DNA of 64,000 nt from Caulobacter endophyticus (GTDB lineage: Bacteria > Pseudomonadota > Alphaproteobacteria > Caulobacterales > Caulobacteraceae): positions 1 to 64,000 of the forward strand of contig NZ_QDKQ01000031.1 of the NCBI RefSeq assembly GCF_003116815.1, given 5' to 3'. Below the pieces are notes generated by a model that was not told the DNA's origin, ran no database searches, and was given only the letters and a program-made list of their open reading frames with translations. Position numbers and translations under genes: made by a program. This document shows, piece after piece, positions 24,052-32,124 of the stretch. Position 1 is the first letter of the stretch; every line of letters begins with the position of its first letter.

Positions 24052-25080
24052 CTAACGCCACGGCTTGAAGTGCTTGGAAAGCTTCAGGCCCTGCCTCTGG
24101 TAGTGCGAACCGCCTTCGCCATAGAGGCGCGCGGGCCGCTCGGTCAGGGGCTCATAGACCAGGCGGGCGACGGTCTGGCCGTCCTCCAGCAGGAACGGGG
24201 TCTCGTGGCTGCGCACCTCAAGCACGCCCTTGGAGCCGACGGCGCCGGCCTCCTCGGTGCCGAAGCCCGGATCGAAGAAGCCGGCGTAGTGGACGCGGAA
24301 CTCGCCGACCGACGGGTCGATCGGGGTCATCTCGGCCGCCTCCATGACCGGAATCTCGACGTCGTCCTTCGAGGCCAGGATGTAGAACTCGCCCGGATCG
24401 AGCAGCAGTTCGCCGTGGCGGGTCTCCAGCGGCTCCCAGAAGTCGCGCGGGTCGTGGCCGTCCTCGTGGTCAAGGTCAACGACGCCGGCGTGGCGACGGC
24501 CGCGGAAGCCGACGATGCCGCTGTCGCCCGGGGTCAGGTCGACGCCGACGCTCTTGATGGCCAGCTTGACCGGATCGCCACGCTTGAGACGCAGCTGGTT
24601 CAGGCGGGTGCCGGCGCGGACCAGCACCGAGAAGGTCTGCGGCGCGATCTCGATATAGAGCGGGCCTTCGTAGCCGGTCTCGATGTCGTCGAAGGCCTTG
24701 GAGTGGTCGCTCAGCAAGCGGACGAAGACGTCGACCCGGCCGGTGGAGCTCTTGGGGTTGCCGCGCGCGGCGACATTGGCCGGCAGGGCCAGGCGCTCCT
24801 GGATCTCGGCGATGTAGACGCAGCCCTTCTCAAGAACCGCGCCCTTCGACAGGTCCAGCTCGTGCATGGCCACGTCCTTGAGGCGGTCGGGCACGCGGCG
24901 GGCGACGCCCGGCAGGAACGAGGCCCGCACGCGCCAGCAGCGCACGCCCAGGCGCAGGTCGAGGCTGGCCGGCTGAACCTGGTCGCGGTCGAACGGGGTC
25001 TGCGAGGTGATCGCCTCCTGGGCGATCAGGGACTCGATGGTCTGGCAGGGCAGAATCCCTGCGGCGTGGGCGTCGGTCAT
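24052..25080 (-). CDS. dcd: Duplicated-domain dCTP deaminase-like protein
   Basis: 342 residues from ATG 25080, about twice the length of ordinary Dcd. Both halves look like dUTPase/Dcd folds: the first has QPASLDLRLG, RGNPKSSTGR and DDIETGYEGPLYIEI; the second has DPGEFYILASKDDVEIP and HYAGFFDPGFGTEE, the usual A-G-x-x-D-x-G-F motif. It corresponds to the long alphaproteobacterial 2'-deoxycytidine 5'-triphosphate deaminase family, supplying dUTP for thymidylate synthesis. Which half is catalytic is not certain. It is divergent from metZ. Confidence 0.85.
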   Translation of the reverse strand: MTDAHAAGILPCQTIESLIAQEAITSQTPFDRDQVQPASLDLRLGVRCWRVRASFLPGVARRVPDRLKDVAMHELDLSKGAVLEKGCVYIAEIQERLALPANVAARGNPKSSTGRVDVFVRLLSDHSKAFDDIETGYEGPLYIEIAPQTFSVLVRAGTRLNQLRLKRGDPVKLAIKSVGVDLTPGDSGIVGFRGRRHAGVVDLDHEDGHDPRDFWEPLETRHGELLLDPGEFYILASKDDVEIPVMEAAEMTPIDPSVGEFRVHYAGFFDPGFGTEEAGAVGSKGVLEVRSHETPFLLEDGQTVARLVYEPLTERPARLYGEGGSHYQRQGLKLSKHFKPWR

Positions 25081-25300
25081 CGGCGGCACACTCTCTAAAG
25101 CGCCGCCGCGAGGCAAGGGCGCGATGGGAGCGCAGGCGAGAATCTGGGCGCTGTCCACGCCCGCCAGGCGACCTTGACCGTCCCCGCGCTCGCCCGGCGC
25201 GCTCGGACCGTGACGAAGCGGTGAAAGATCGCCTATACCCACCGCGATTGCGTCGGCGGTAAGTTGCGGGCGCGGGCCTTTTCGTCGTCGGGAGTAAGCC

Positions 25301-26485
25301 GTGTCCGAAGATCCGAAGAACTGGGACGTCGCCACCAAGCTGATCCGTGGAGGCCTCGCCCGTTCGCCGTTCATGGAGACCGCCGAGGCGCTCTACCTGA
25401 CCCAGGGCTTCACCTACGACAGCGCCGAGGGCGCCGACCGCCGGTTCTCGGGCGAGGATCCGGGCTTCGTCTATTCGCGGTTCAACAACCCGACCGTGAA
25501 GATGTTCGAGGACCGCCTGGCCCTCCTGGAAGGCGCCGAGGTCTGCCGCGCCACGGCCACGGGCATGGCCGCCGTGCATTCGGCGCTGATGGGCCTGGTG
25601 CGCGCGGGCGACCACGTGGTGGCGGGCAACGCCCTGTTCGGCTCGTGCCGCTGGCTGATCGCCGAGTGGCTGCCGCGCTTCGGCGTCGAGACCACCTTCG
25701 TCGACGCCACCGACCTGTCGGCCTGGGAAGCGGCGATCAAGTCGAACACCAAGGCCGTGCTGATCGAGACGCCCTCGAACCCGGTGCTGGAGATCACCGA
25801 CATCGCCGCGGTGTCGAAGCTGGCCCACGCCGTCGGCGCCAAGGTCATCGTCGACAACGTGTTCGCCACGCCGATCTTCCAGCAGCCGCTGGCGCTGGGC
25901 GCCGACGTTGTCGTCTATTCGGCCACCAAGCACATCGACGGTCAGGGCCGGGTGCTGGGCGGGGCGATCCTGACCACCGACGCGATCAACGAGGAATTCT
26001 ATCGCGACAGCATGCGCCATACCGGCCCGTCGCTGTCGCCGTTCAACGCCTGGGTGATGCTCAAGGGCCTGGAGACGCTGGACCTGCGCGTGCGCCGCCA
26101 GACCGACACCGCCGCCGCCCTGGCCGACGTGATGGCCGAGCACAAGAAGGTGACGCAGGTGCTCTATCCGTTCCGCGCCGACCACAAGGGCTACGAGGTC
26201 GCCAGGAAGCAGATGACCGGCGGGGGCACCGTGATCGCCCTCGACCTCGGCTCGCGCGAGGCGGCCTTCAAGTTCCTGAACGCGCTGGAGATCGTCGACA
26301 TCTCCAACAACCTGGGCGACGCCAAGTCGATGGCCACCCACCCGCCGACCACGACGCACCGCTCGGTGCCCGAGGAGATGCGCCCCCTGCTGGGCGTCGT
26401 CGAAGGCGGCGTGCGCCTGTCCGTTGGCCTCGAAAGCCTGTCCGACCTGACGCGAGACGTGACCCGTGCGCTCGACCAGGCGTGA
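25301..26485 (+). CDS. metZ: O-succinylhomoserine sulfhydrylase (MetZ)
   Basis: A 394-residue PLP enzyme of the Cys/Met metabolism family that makes homocysteine from O-succinylhomoserine and sulfide. The PLP lysine is K210 in YSATKHIDGQGR; upstream are YSRFNNPT and the substrate-binding ATGMAA region. GTG start with GGGAG upstream. MetZ is favoured over cystathionine gamma-synthase by the overall sequence pattern. apaG overlaps its 3' end by 20 bp. I looked for a SAM riboswitch upstream and did not find one. Confidence 0.9.
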   Translation: MSEDPKNWDVATKLIRGGLARSPFMETAEALYLTQGFTYDSAEGADRRFSGEDPGFVYSRFNNPTVKMFEDRLALLEGAEVCRATATGMAAVHSALMGLVRAGDHVVAGNALFGSCRWLIAEWLPRFGVETTFVDATDLSAWEAAIKSNTKAVLIETPSNPVLEITDIAAVSKLAHAVGAKVIVDNVFATPIFQQPLALGADVVVYSATKHIDGQGRVLGGAILTTDAINEEFYRDSMRHTGPSLSPFNAWVMLKGLETLDLRVRRQTDTAAALADVMAEHKKVTQVLYPFRADHKGYEVARKQMTGGGTVIALDLGSREAAFKFLNALEIVDISNNLGDAKSMATHPPTTTHRSVPEEMRPLLGVVEGGVRLSVGLESLSDLTRDVTRALDQA

Positions 26486-26930
26486 GTCCAGCCCGCCGCT
26501 GAAGCGGATCCGTCGGCGTCGCGGCCCCGACACCGGCATCTACGAGGCCCGCACGCGCGACATCGTCGTGCGGGTCGCCCCCTGCTACCTGCCCGAGGAG
26601 TCGTCTCCCGAGCAGAGCCTCTACCTGTGGGCCTACACCGTGGAGATCGAGAACCACGGCGTGGAGACCGTCCACCTGGTCGCCCGCTGGTGGAAGGTCA
26701 CCGACGCCCTGAACCGCAGCAACGAGGTCGAGGGTTCGGGCGTGGTCGGCGAACAGCCGGAACTGCGGCCGCGCGAGGCGTTCCGCTACGTCTCCAACTG
26801 CCCGCTGCCGACGCCGTCGGGCACGATGGTCGGCCGCTACCAGATGGTGACCGAGGCCGGCGAGGCCTTCGACGCGCAGATCCCCGAGTTCTCGCTGCAC
26901 CTGCCGGGCGCCTCGCGGCGGGTGAACTGA
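26466..26930 (+). CDS. apaG: ApaG domain protein
   Basis: A 154-residue protein with the ApaG fibronectin-like fold: YLWAYTVEIENHGVETVHLVARWWKVTDALNRSNEVEGSGVVGEQP in sections, then LRPREAFRYVSNCPLPTPSGTMVGRYQM. It has an N-terminal basic extension of about 20 residues relative to E. coli ApaG. Named for cobalt/magnesium resistance phenotypes, though its biochemical role is unclear. GTG start inside the end of metZ suggests coupled translation. Confidence 0.9.
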   Translation: MRSTRRESSPPLKRIRRRRGPDTGIYEARTRDIVVRVAPCYLPEESSPEQSLYLWAYTVEIENHGVETVHLVARWWKVTDALNRSNEVEGSGVVGEQPELRPREAFRYVSNCPLPTPSGTMVGRYQMVTEAGEAFDAQIPEFSLHLPGASRRVN

Positions 26931-26975
26931 CGCAAGGATCGCGTTTCCAAAAACGCAACCTTGAGACTGTATGTC

Positions 26976-27007
26976 ATCGCTCTCTCGATGGGGGAACAGA
27001 GAGCGAT
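26976..27007 (+). promoter_or_regulatory. Start-codon hairpin of the RhiA-like gene
   Basis: A perfect 10-bp inverted repeat (ATCGCTCTCT / AGAGAGCGAT) with a 12-base loop containing GGGGGA. The last two bases of the 3' arm are the A and T of the ATG at 27006, so folding would hide the start codon. Could be an RNA thermometer-like or trans-controlled translation switch, or a DNA operator. Confidence 0.5.
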
Positions 27008-27644
27008 GACGTCCTACACGATCCAGATCTGGAACCAGTCCCAGGCCGCCAGGAGCTACGTGCTGTTCCTGCAGCAGCCCGACCTCGCCGCGAACGCCGG
27101 CTCGCCCCAGGTCTACACCAACGCCTGGGCGACCTTCGCCAGCGTGACCAATGGCGGCTTCGACCGCATCACCTTCGACGAGACCGTCTACGCCTATTGG
27201 AGCAAGGCGCCGGTGGGCAGCCAGGCGCTCAGCGGCGGGGTGGCCCAGGTGGACACCCAGACCACGGACACGGTCGCCTTCAGCGGCGGCTCGCCGACCG
27301 GTTTCACCACGGTCACCAGCCCAGGCTCGGCCCAGCCGGGGTCGTTCGCGATCGTCACGGGCTCGGACTTCACGCCAAGCAACGGCTACGTGCTGGGGAT
27401 GGCGCGCATGGGCGCCACGCCGATCCCCGTCCCCGTTATGACCTTCCCGGCCCTGCCGAACATGGTCAGCAGCATCCGTCCGATACACACCTACTACGTG
27501 GCCGTGGGAGACTATCAGCCGGGCGAGGTGGTCGACGTGGCGCTGGCCAGCGTCACCGCCGAGATCGACTTCACCGGACGGGCGCAGACCACCGCCACCG
27601 TCATCCAGCAGGCCGACGGAACCTTCTCGGTCACCTACAGCTGA
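27006..27644 (+). CDS. RhiA-like protein (rhizosphere-induced protein family), tentative
   Basis: 212 residues from ATG 27006. The N-terminus SYTIQIWNQSQAARSYVLFLQQPDL and the later ITFDETVYAYWSK, SFAIVTGSDF and HTYYVAVGDYQPGEVVD resemble my memory of Rhizobium RhiA, a small abundant protein of unknown function induced in the rhizosphere. No signal peptide or membrane span; beta-rich. The start codon lies in a perfect hairpin. The following 91-residue gene begins with a similar strand-NQS pattern. Family assignment is from memory and needs a search. Confidence 0.6.
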   Translation: MTSYTIQIWNQSQAARSYVLFLQQPDLAANAGSPQVYTNAWATFASVTNGGFDRITFDETVYAYWSKAPVGSQALSGGVAQVDTQTTDTVAFSGGSPTGFTTVTSPGSAQPGSFAIVTGSDFTPSNGYVLGMARMGATPIPVPVMTFPALPNMVSSIRPIHTYYVAVGDYQPGEVVDVALASVTAEIDFTGRAQTTATVIQQADGTFSVTYS

Positions 27645-27738
27645 GGCGCACGCCCAACGGCGCCGTTGCCAAGTAACGATGTTCTGCGTTTACTTCCCCC
27701 AGCGGCGACAGACCGCGAACACATAGGGAGGTTGCGGC

Positions 27739-28014
27739 GTGGCCGATTATGAGCTGACCCTCATCAACCAGAGCGACGACGTCCAGAACTCGACGGTCAT
27801 GGTGTTTCAGAAGGCGCCGAGCAGGCCAGTCAGCCTGGCGCGGACGATCCCGCCCGGCGGCTCTTCGAAGATCAGCTTCAACAATCTGGAACCGAACGCC
27901 CAGGCCTATCTGGTGCTGGGCGAGCGGCCACACCTGGAAAACGGCGAACCGCCCGCCGGCTCGGTGCGCCTGGATCTAGACCTGACGCACGAATACGTCA
28001 TAGGGCGGCACTGA
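27739..28014 (+). CDS. Small beta-rich protein paired with the RhiA-like gene
   Basis: A 91-residue protein from GTG 27739, with GGGAGG 7 bases upstream. Its start, YELTLINQSDDVQNSTVMVFQK, mirrors the SYTIQIWNQSQAARSYVLFLQQ start of the preceding protein, so the two may share an N-terminal fold. The rest (ISFNNLEPNAQAYLVLGERP) is also strand-rich. No named family recognised. A repeat arm follows directly. Confidence 0.65.
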   Translation: MADYELTLINQSDDVQNSTVMVFQKAPSRPVSLARTIPPGGSSKISFNNLEPNAQAYLVLGERPHLENGEPPAGSVRLDLDLTHEYVIGRH

Positions 28015-28024
28015 CGGGAAAAGA

Positions 28025-28069
28025 CCCCCTCGGTCGCTCTGCGACAGCTCCCCCAGAGGGGGAGGTTCC
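28025..28069. repeat. Solo arm of the GC-rich palindromic repeat family
   Basis: CCCCTCGGTCGCTCTGCGACAGC followed by TCCCCCAGAGGGGGAGGTTCC: one arm in reverse orientation, sitting between the small protein gene and the 3' end of hslO, where it could serve as a bidirectional transcript end. Confidence 0.8.
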
Positions 28070-28075
28070 CATGGC

Positions 28076-28984
28076 TCAGGCCTCGCCGTCGGGCTCCAGC
28101 GCGTAGACCCTCGAGCAGTATTCGCAGGTCACGTGGATCTTGCCGTCGGGCTCGATCATCTCGGCCTTCTCCTCGGGCGAGAACGACTGCAGCACCACGC
28201 CGATCCGCTCTTCCGAGCAGCGGCAGAAGGCGCGCAGCGGCTTCTCGTCGATCAGGCGCACGCCGTCCTCGTTGAACAGACGCCACAGCAGGGTGGTGGT
28301 CGGCACGGTCGGGTCGATCAGCTCGTCCTCGCCCGTGGTCTCGAACAGCGCCTGGGCGTGGTTCCAAGCCTCCTTGGTCTCGCCGCGCGTCTCGTCGCCG
28401 GCGATGGTCTGAATGAGAATGCCGCCGGCGCGCCAGGTCAGGCCCTCGCCGGTGTCGACCTGACCGACGGCCAGACGCACGCGGGTCGGGATCTGTTCCG
28501 ACTGCATGAAATACTGCTCGGCGCACAAGGCCAGGCTCTCGCCCTCGATGGCGGTGACGCCCTGGTAGCGCTCCATGTCGGCGCCCTGGTCGAGGGTCAT
28601 GATAAAGACGCCACCGCCCAGCAGGGTCTTGGCGCCTGGACGGGCGAAGCCTTCCGAGACGGCCGCCACCTCGTCGGGGTCGAACCGGCAATAGCCGCGC
28701 AGGCCTCCGGTGGTGTCGTAGTCGACCACGACGTAGCGCACCGGGCCGTCGCCCTGGGCCTGGACAATCAGGCGGCCCTCGAACTTCAGGCTGGACCCGA
28801 CCAGGGCGGCCAGGGCGCAGGCCTCGCCCAGCAGGTTGGCCACGGGCTCGGGATAGGAATGGCGGGTCAGCACCTCGTTGACCGCCTCGCCCAGCCGCAC
28901 CACGCGGCCGCGCACAGGCAAGCCTTCGATCTGGAAGGCGGAAACGAGGTCGTCGGACAGGATCTGGGGGGCGGCGTCGGTCAT
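28076..28984 (-). CDS. hslO: Hsp33 redox-regulated chaperone
   Basis: 302 residues from ATG 28984. The C-terminal redox switch is intact: C254-R-C256 and C287-E-Y-C290, which bind zinc when reduced and form disulfides under oxidative stress, activating holdase activity. The N-terminal domain has GDGPVRYVVVDYDTTGGLRGYCR. Length standard. Convergent with the RhiA-like pair; a complete repeat element lies just upstream. Confidence 0.95.
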   Translation of the reverse strand: MTDAAPQILSDDLVSAFQIEGLPVRGRVVRLGEAVNEVLTRHSYPEPVANLLGEACALAALVGSSLKFEGRLIVQAQGDGPVRYVVVDYDTTGGLRGYCRFDPDEVAAVSEGFARPGAKTLLGGGVFIMTLDQGADMERYQGVTAIEGESLALCAEQYFMQSEQIPTRVRLAVGQVDTGEGLTWRAGGILIQTIAGDETRGETKEAWNHAQALFETTGEDELIDPTVPTTTLLWRLFNEDGVRLIDEKPLRAFCRCSEERIGVVLQSFSPEEKAEMIEPDGKIHVTCEYCSRVYALEPDGEA

Positions 28985-29039
28985 GGGGCGGTTAGATAGG
29001 GGGTTTGTGGGAAAATGCGAGGGGGCGCCTCGTGCACAA

Positions 29040-29173
29040 GGAACCTCCCCCTGTGGGGGAGGCGATCGCGCAGCGATCGGTGGGGGGAATTGGTGTGAGA
29101 TCGGCCAGCGTCTCGGAAGCTGAAAACGGCCCCCCATCGGCCTTCGGCCGCCTCCCCCACAGGGGGAGGTTCC
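29040..29173. repeat. Composite inverted-repeat element, copy 2 (~134 bp)
   Basis: Perfect 25-bp terminal inverted repeats starting GGAACCTCCCCCTGTGGGGG, an inner GCGATCG-CGCA-CGATCGG stem, and a centre with CTCGGAAGCTGAAAAC shared with copy 1 at 10133. It lies between hslO and the M20 hydrolase gene, 7 bp from the latter's stop. Confidence 0.9.
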
Positions 29174-29179
29174 TTTCCC

Positions 29180-30484
29180 CTACTTCTTCGCCAGGTAATC
29201 CAGGGCCATGAACACCTCGGCCTTGACCCCCGTCTCCAGCACCGCCTCGTCGATGTCGAAATAGGGCGAGTGGTTGGCCGGAGCCCCCGCCGCCGGGACG
29301 TCGGCCTTGCGGCCACCGAGCTGGACGAAGACGGCCGGGACCTTCTGGCCGTAGAGGGAGAAGTCCTCGGCGCCGGTGACCAGGGCGGCCTGGTCGTCGA
29401 CCTTGCCGGGCGAGGCCTTTTCCAGAGAGGCCTTCACCCACTTGGACAGGGACGCGTCGTTCCAGGTGACGGGATAGGGCTGGGTGAACACCGCCTCGGC
29501 CTTGGCGCCATAGCGGTCGCCGATGGCGGCCACGGCCTTCTGGGTCTTGGCGATCACCTCGGCCTTACGCTCGGGCGTGAAGGTGCGCAGGGTGCCGCTC
29601 ATCACCAGGTCTTCGGGGATGATGTTGTTGCGCACGCCCATGTTGATGGTGGCGATGGTCAGCACCGTCGGCGAGGTCCCGACGTCGATCTGGCGGGCGG
29701 CGATCTGGTTCAGGGCCTGGACGATGTCGGCCGAGATGCTGGCCATGTCGATGCCCGCCCAGGGGCGCGCGCCGTGGGTCTGCTTGCCCTTGACCGTGAT
29801 CGTCAGGCGGTCGGCGCCGGCGTAGAAGCCTTCGGGGCGATAGTTCAGGGCGTGGGCGTCGCCGGGTCCGATATGGACGCCGAAGATGGCGTCGACCTTG
29901 GGGTTGTCGAGCGCGCCGTCGGCGATCATCAGCTTGGCGCCGCCCTCGTCGCCCGCCTGGGGCCCCTCCTCGGCCGGCTGGAAGATGAAGACCACCGTGC
30001 CGGCGATGTCGTTCTTCATGCCGGCCAGCACCGTGGCCGCGCCCAGCAGCATGGCCACGTGGGTGTCGTGGCCGCAGGCGTGCATCACCGGGACGGTCTT
30101 GCCCTCCCAGGTCGCGGTGGCCCTGGAGGCGAACGGCAGGCCGGTCTTTTCCAGCACCGGCAGGGCGTCCATGTCGGCGCGCAGGGCCACGACCTTGCCG
30201 GGCTTGCCGCCCTTGAGCACGCCCACGACGCCGGTCTTGCCGACGCCTTCGCGGACTTCCAGGCCGAGCGCTTTCAGCTCCCTGGCCACCAGGGCGGCGG
30301 TGCGGACTTCCTGGTTGCCCAGCTCGGGATGCTCGTGAACGTCTCGACGCCAGGCCACCACCTTGGGCTGGGCCGCCTTGGCCGCCGCCTCGACCTTGGC
30401 TGCGGCCGGCGCGGCCAGAGCGGGCGCCGAAAACGCCGTGGCCGCCATCAGGGACAGTACCGAAACCTTCGCGCGCACGCCCAT
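29180..30484 (-). CDS. Exported M20-family amidohydrolase/peptidase
   Basis: A 434-residue zinc hydrolase with a signal peptide (about 1-25), so periplasmic. Metal-site motifs include DMDALPV, HACGHDTH (H135, C137, H139, H142) and QPAEEGPQ. Sequence is closest to the aminoacylase/hippurate hydrolase (IAA-amino acid hydrolase) branch with a small dimerisation domain between about 200 and 315. It would release acyl groups from N-acylated amino acids. An SD-like AGGAG precedes the ATG. Confidence 0.9.
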   Translation of the reverse strand: MGVRAKVSVLSLMAATAFSAPALAAPAAAKVEAAAKAAQPKVVAWRRDVHEHPELGNQEVRTAALVARELKALGLEVREGVGKTGVVGVLKGGKPGKVVALRADMDALPVLEKTGLPFASRATATWEGKTVPVMHACGHDTHVAMLLGAATVLAGMKNDIAGTVVFIFQPAEEGPQAGDEGGAKLMIADGALDNPKVDAIFGVHIGPGDAHALNYRPEGFYAGADRLTITVKGKQTHGARPWAGIDMASISADIVQALNQIAARQIDVGTSPTVLTIATINMGVRNNIIPEDLVMSGTLRTFTPERKAEVIAKTQKAVAAIGDRYGAKAEAVFTQPYPVTWNDASLSKWVKASLEKASPGKVDDQAALVTGAEDFSLYGQKVPAVFVQLGGRKADVPAAGAPANHSPYFDIDEAVLETGVKAEVFMALDYLAKK

Positions 30485-30604
30485 TCCCGACTCCTAGAGA
30501 AGACTTTGCGGCGAGCTTGGCGGTTCCCGGGGCGGGGTCAAGGGCGGGCGCGCTTTACCTAACGAACGGCTTTGCAGAACCGTCGCGAAGACTAAGCTTC
30601 GTCC

Positions 30605-31339
30605 ATGACCGAGCCTGCATTCGACTCCCCAACCTTCGATTCAAAGGACGATGGCGAAGCGCTGGACCCGGCGTCGGGCGTCATTCGTCCGCGCCATGCC
30701 GCCACCCTGATCGTGGTGCGCGACGACGGCCCCGCGCCCCGGGTGCTGATGGGACGACGCAATCGCGGCCACGCCTTCATGGCCAGCAAATGGGTGTTTC
30801 CCGGCGGCCGGGTCGATCGGGGCGACTACGGCGCGCCCTCGGCCACGGAGCTGGCTCCGGAGGTGGCCACGCGCCTGGCCGCCGAGCCGCGTCATCCTTC
30901 GCCCGCGCGGCTGGCCCGCGCCCTGGCCCTGGCGGCCGTGCGCGAGACCTTCGAGGAGACGGGCCTGCTGCTGGCCAGGCCCGCGCCGGCAAGACCAGGC
31001 GCCGGCGCCTGGCGGCCGTTCCTGGCCCAGGGCGCCCTGCCCGACCTGTCGCCCCTGAGCTTCGTGGCCCGGGCCATCACCCCGCCCTATCGCCCGCGCC
31101 GCTTCGACGCCCGCTTCTTCATGGCCCCGGCCAGCGCCCTGCTGAGCCTGGATCCGCAGCCCGACTGCGGCGAGCTGGACGAGATCGCCTGGGTCAGCTT
31201 CGAGGAGACCCGCGACCTTGATCTGCCCAGCATCACCCGCATGGTGCTGCGCGAGACGGGGTTGCGCATGAAGGATCCGAGCCGCCCCGCGCCGTTCATG
31301 CGCTTCCTGCGGGGCAATGCGGTGATGACGGAGCTCTGA
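30605..31339 (+). CDS. NUDIX hydrolase with an interrupted Nudix box
   Basis: A 244-residue protein. The C-terminal half of the Nudix box is clear, R113-E-T-F-E117-E118-T-G, and GG is present in WVFPGGRVDRGD (67-68). About 45 residues separate them instead of the usual dozen, as in the NUDT19-like group of CoA or dinucleotide hydrolases. Likely substrates are CoA esters or nucleoside diphosphate derivatives; unproven. A DUF6265 gene follows after 2 bp. Confidence 0.85.
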   Translation: MTEPAFDSPTFDSKDDGEALDPASGVIRPRHAATLIVVRDDGPAPRVLMGRRNRGHAFMASKWVFPGGRVDRGDYGAPSATELAPEVATRLAAEPRHPSPARLARALALAAVRETFEETGLLLARPAPARPGAGAWRPFLAQGALPDLSPLSFVARAITPPYRPRRFDARFFMAPASALLSLDPQPDCGELDEIAWVSFEETRDLDLPSITRMVLRETGLRMKDPSRPAPFMRFLRGNAVMTEL

Positions 31340-31341
31340 TC

Positions 31342-31785
31342 ATGCTCGCCCTCCTCATCGCCCTGCAGGCCGCCCCGGCCCCGACCATCGACCAGGCCGC
31401 CTTCCTGGCCGGCTGCTGGCGGCAGGAGCGTCAAAACGGCGCGGTCGAGGAGCAGTGGCTGGCGCCCGGCGGCGGCATGATGCTGGGCATGAGCCGCACG
31501 GTGCGCGACGGCAAGGCCCGCAGCTATGAGTTCACCCGAATCCAGGAGGCCGACGGGCGACTCACCTTCTTCGCCATGCCGTCCAGCCAGCCGCCGGCGG
31601 CCTTTCCGCTGAAGAGCGCCGCTCCGGGCGAGCTTGTGTTCGAGAATCCCGCCCACGACTTTCCCCAGCGCGTGATCTACAAAAGCCAGGGCGCGGACGG
31701 CCTTCTGGGCCGGATCGAGGGCGAAATCGACGGCAAGGCGCGGTCGGCCGACTTCCCCTACAAACGATGTTCAGGCGCCGATTGA
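31342..31785 (+). CDS. DUF6265-type exported protein
   Basis: 147 residues with a short signal peptide (about 1-15). It has the family pattern FLAGCWRQERQNGAVEEQWLAPGGGMMLGMSRTVRDGKARSYEF in pieces and later ENPAHDFPQRVIY, typical of a lipocalin-like beta-barrel. Function unknown. It starts two bases after the NUDIX gene stop and probably shares its transcript. Confidence 0.8.
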   Translation: MLALLIALQAAPAPTIDQAAFLAGCWRQERQNGAVEEQWLAPGGGMMLGMSRTVRDGKARSYEFTRIQEADGRLTFFAMPSSQPPAAFPLKSAAPGELVFENPAHDFPQRVIYKSQGADGLLGRIEGEIDGKARSADFPYKRCSGAD

Positions 31786-31866
31786 CTTTGCCCCGTTCAT
31801 GCGTATGTTCCGCGCCTCTCATTTCGACCGCGCGGAGACCTGCGCGACCACCGCAGGGATACGACC

Positions 31867-32034
31867 ATGGCCAAACCGGCTTCGATCAAGATCCGCCTGA
31901 ATTCGACGGCGGACACCGGCTTCTTCTACGTCACCAAGAAGAACGCCCGCACCAAGACCGAAAAGATGGTGCTGAAGAAGTACGATCCGGTCGTGCGCAA
32001 GCACGTCGAATTCCGCGAAGGTAAGATCAAGTAA
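31867..32034 (+). CDS. rpmG: 50S ribosomal protein L33
   Basis: A 55-residue basic protein ([20 protein letters not shown]) with [21 protein letters not shown] and [14 protein letters not shown], the standard proteobacterial L33. It lacks zinc-binding cysteines (C- form), as usual for this group. Followed by a strong terminator. Confidence 0.97.
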   Translation: MAKPASIKIRLNSTADTGFFYVTKKNARTKTEKMVLKKYDPVVRKHVEFREGKIK

Positions 32035-32063
32035 GATCGCCTCGTCGCACCGACGATTCTCGA

Positions 32064-32099
32064 AAACGCCCGGCGGCAACGTCGGGCGTTTTTGTTTTT
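32064..32099 (+). terminator. Intrinsic terminator of rpmG
   Basis: AAACGCCCG / CGGGCGTTT stem with an internal GCGGCAACGT loop followed by TTTGTTTTT, 30 bases after the rpmG stop. Confidence 0.92.
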
Positions 32100-32124
32100 C
32101 CGGTCTCCAGCCCAGGATTTCCGC

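Noticed and set aside
22226-24055. A 609-codon plus-strand frame
   Set aside because: Antisense to the kinase and TraB/GumN genes, which have recognisable motifs.
25081-25300. SAM-II riboswitch upstream of metZ
   Set aside because: Expected in alphaproteobacteria, but I could not find the conserved core or the pseudoknot arms in the 220-bp gap.
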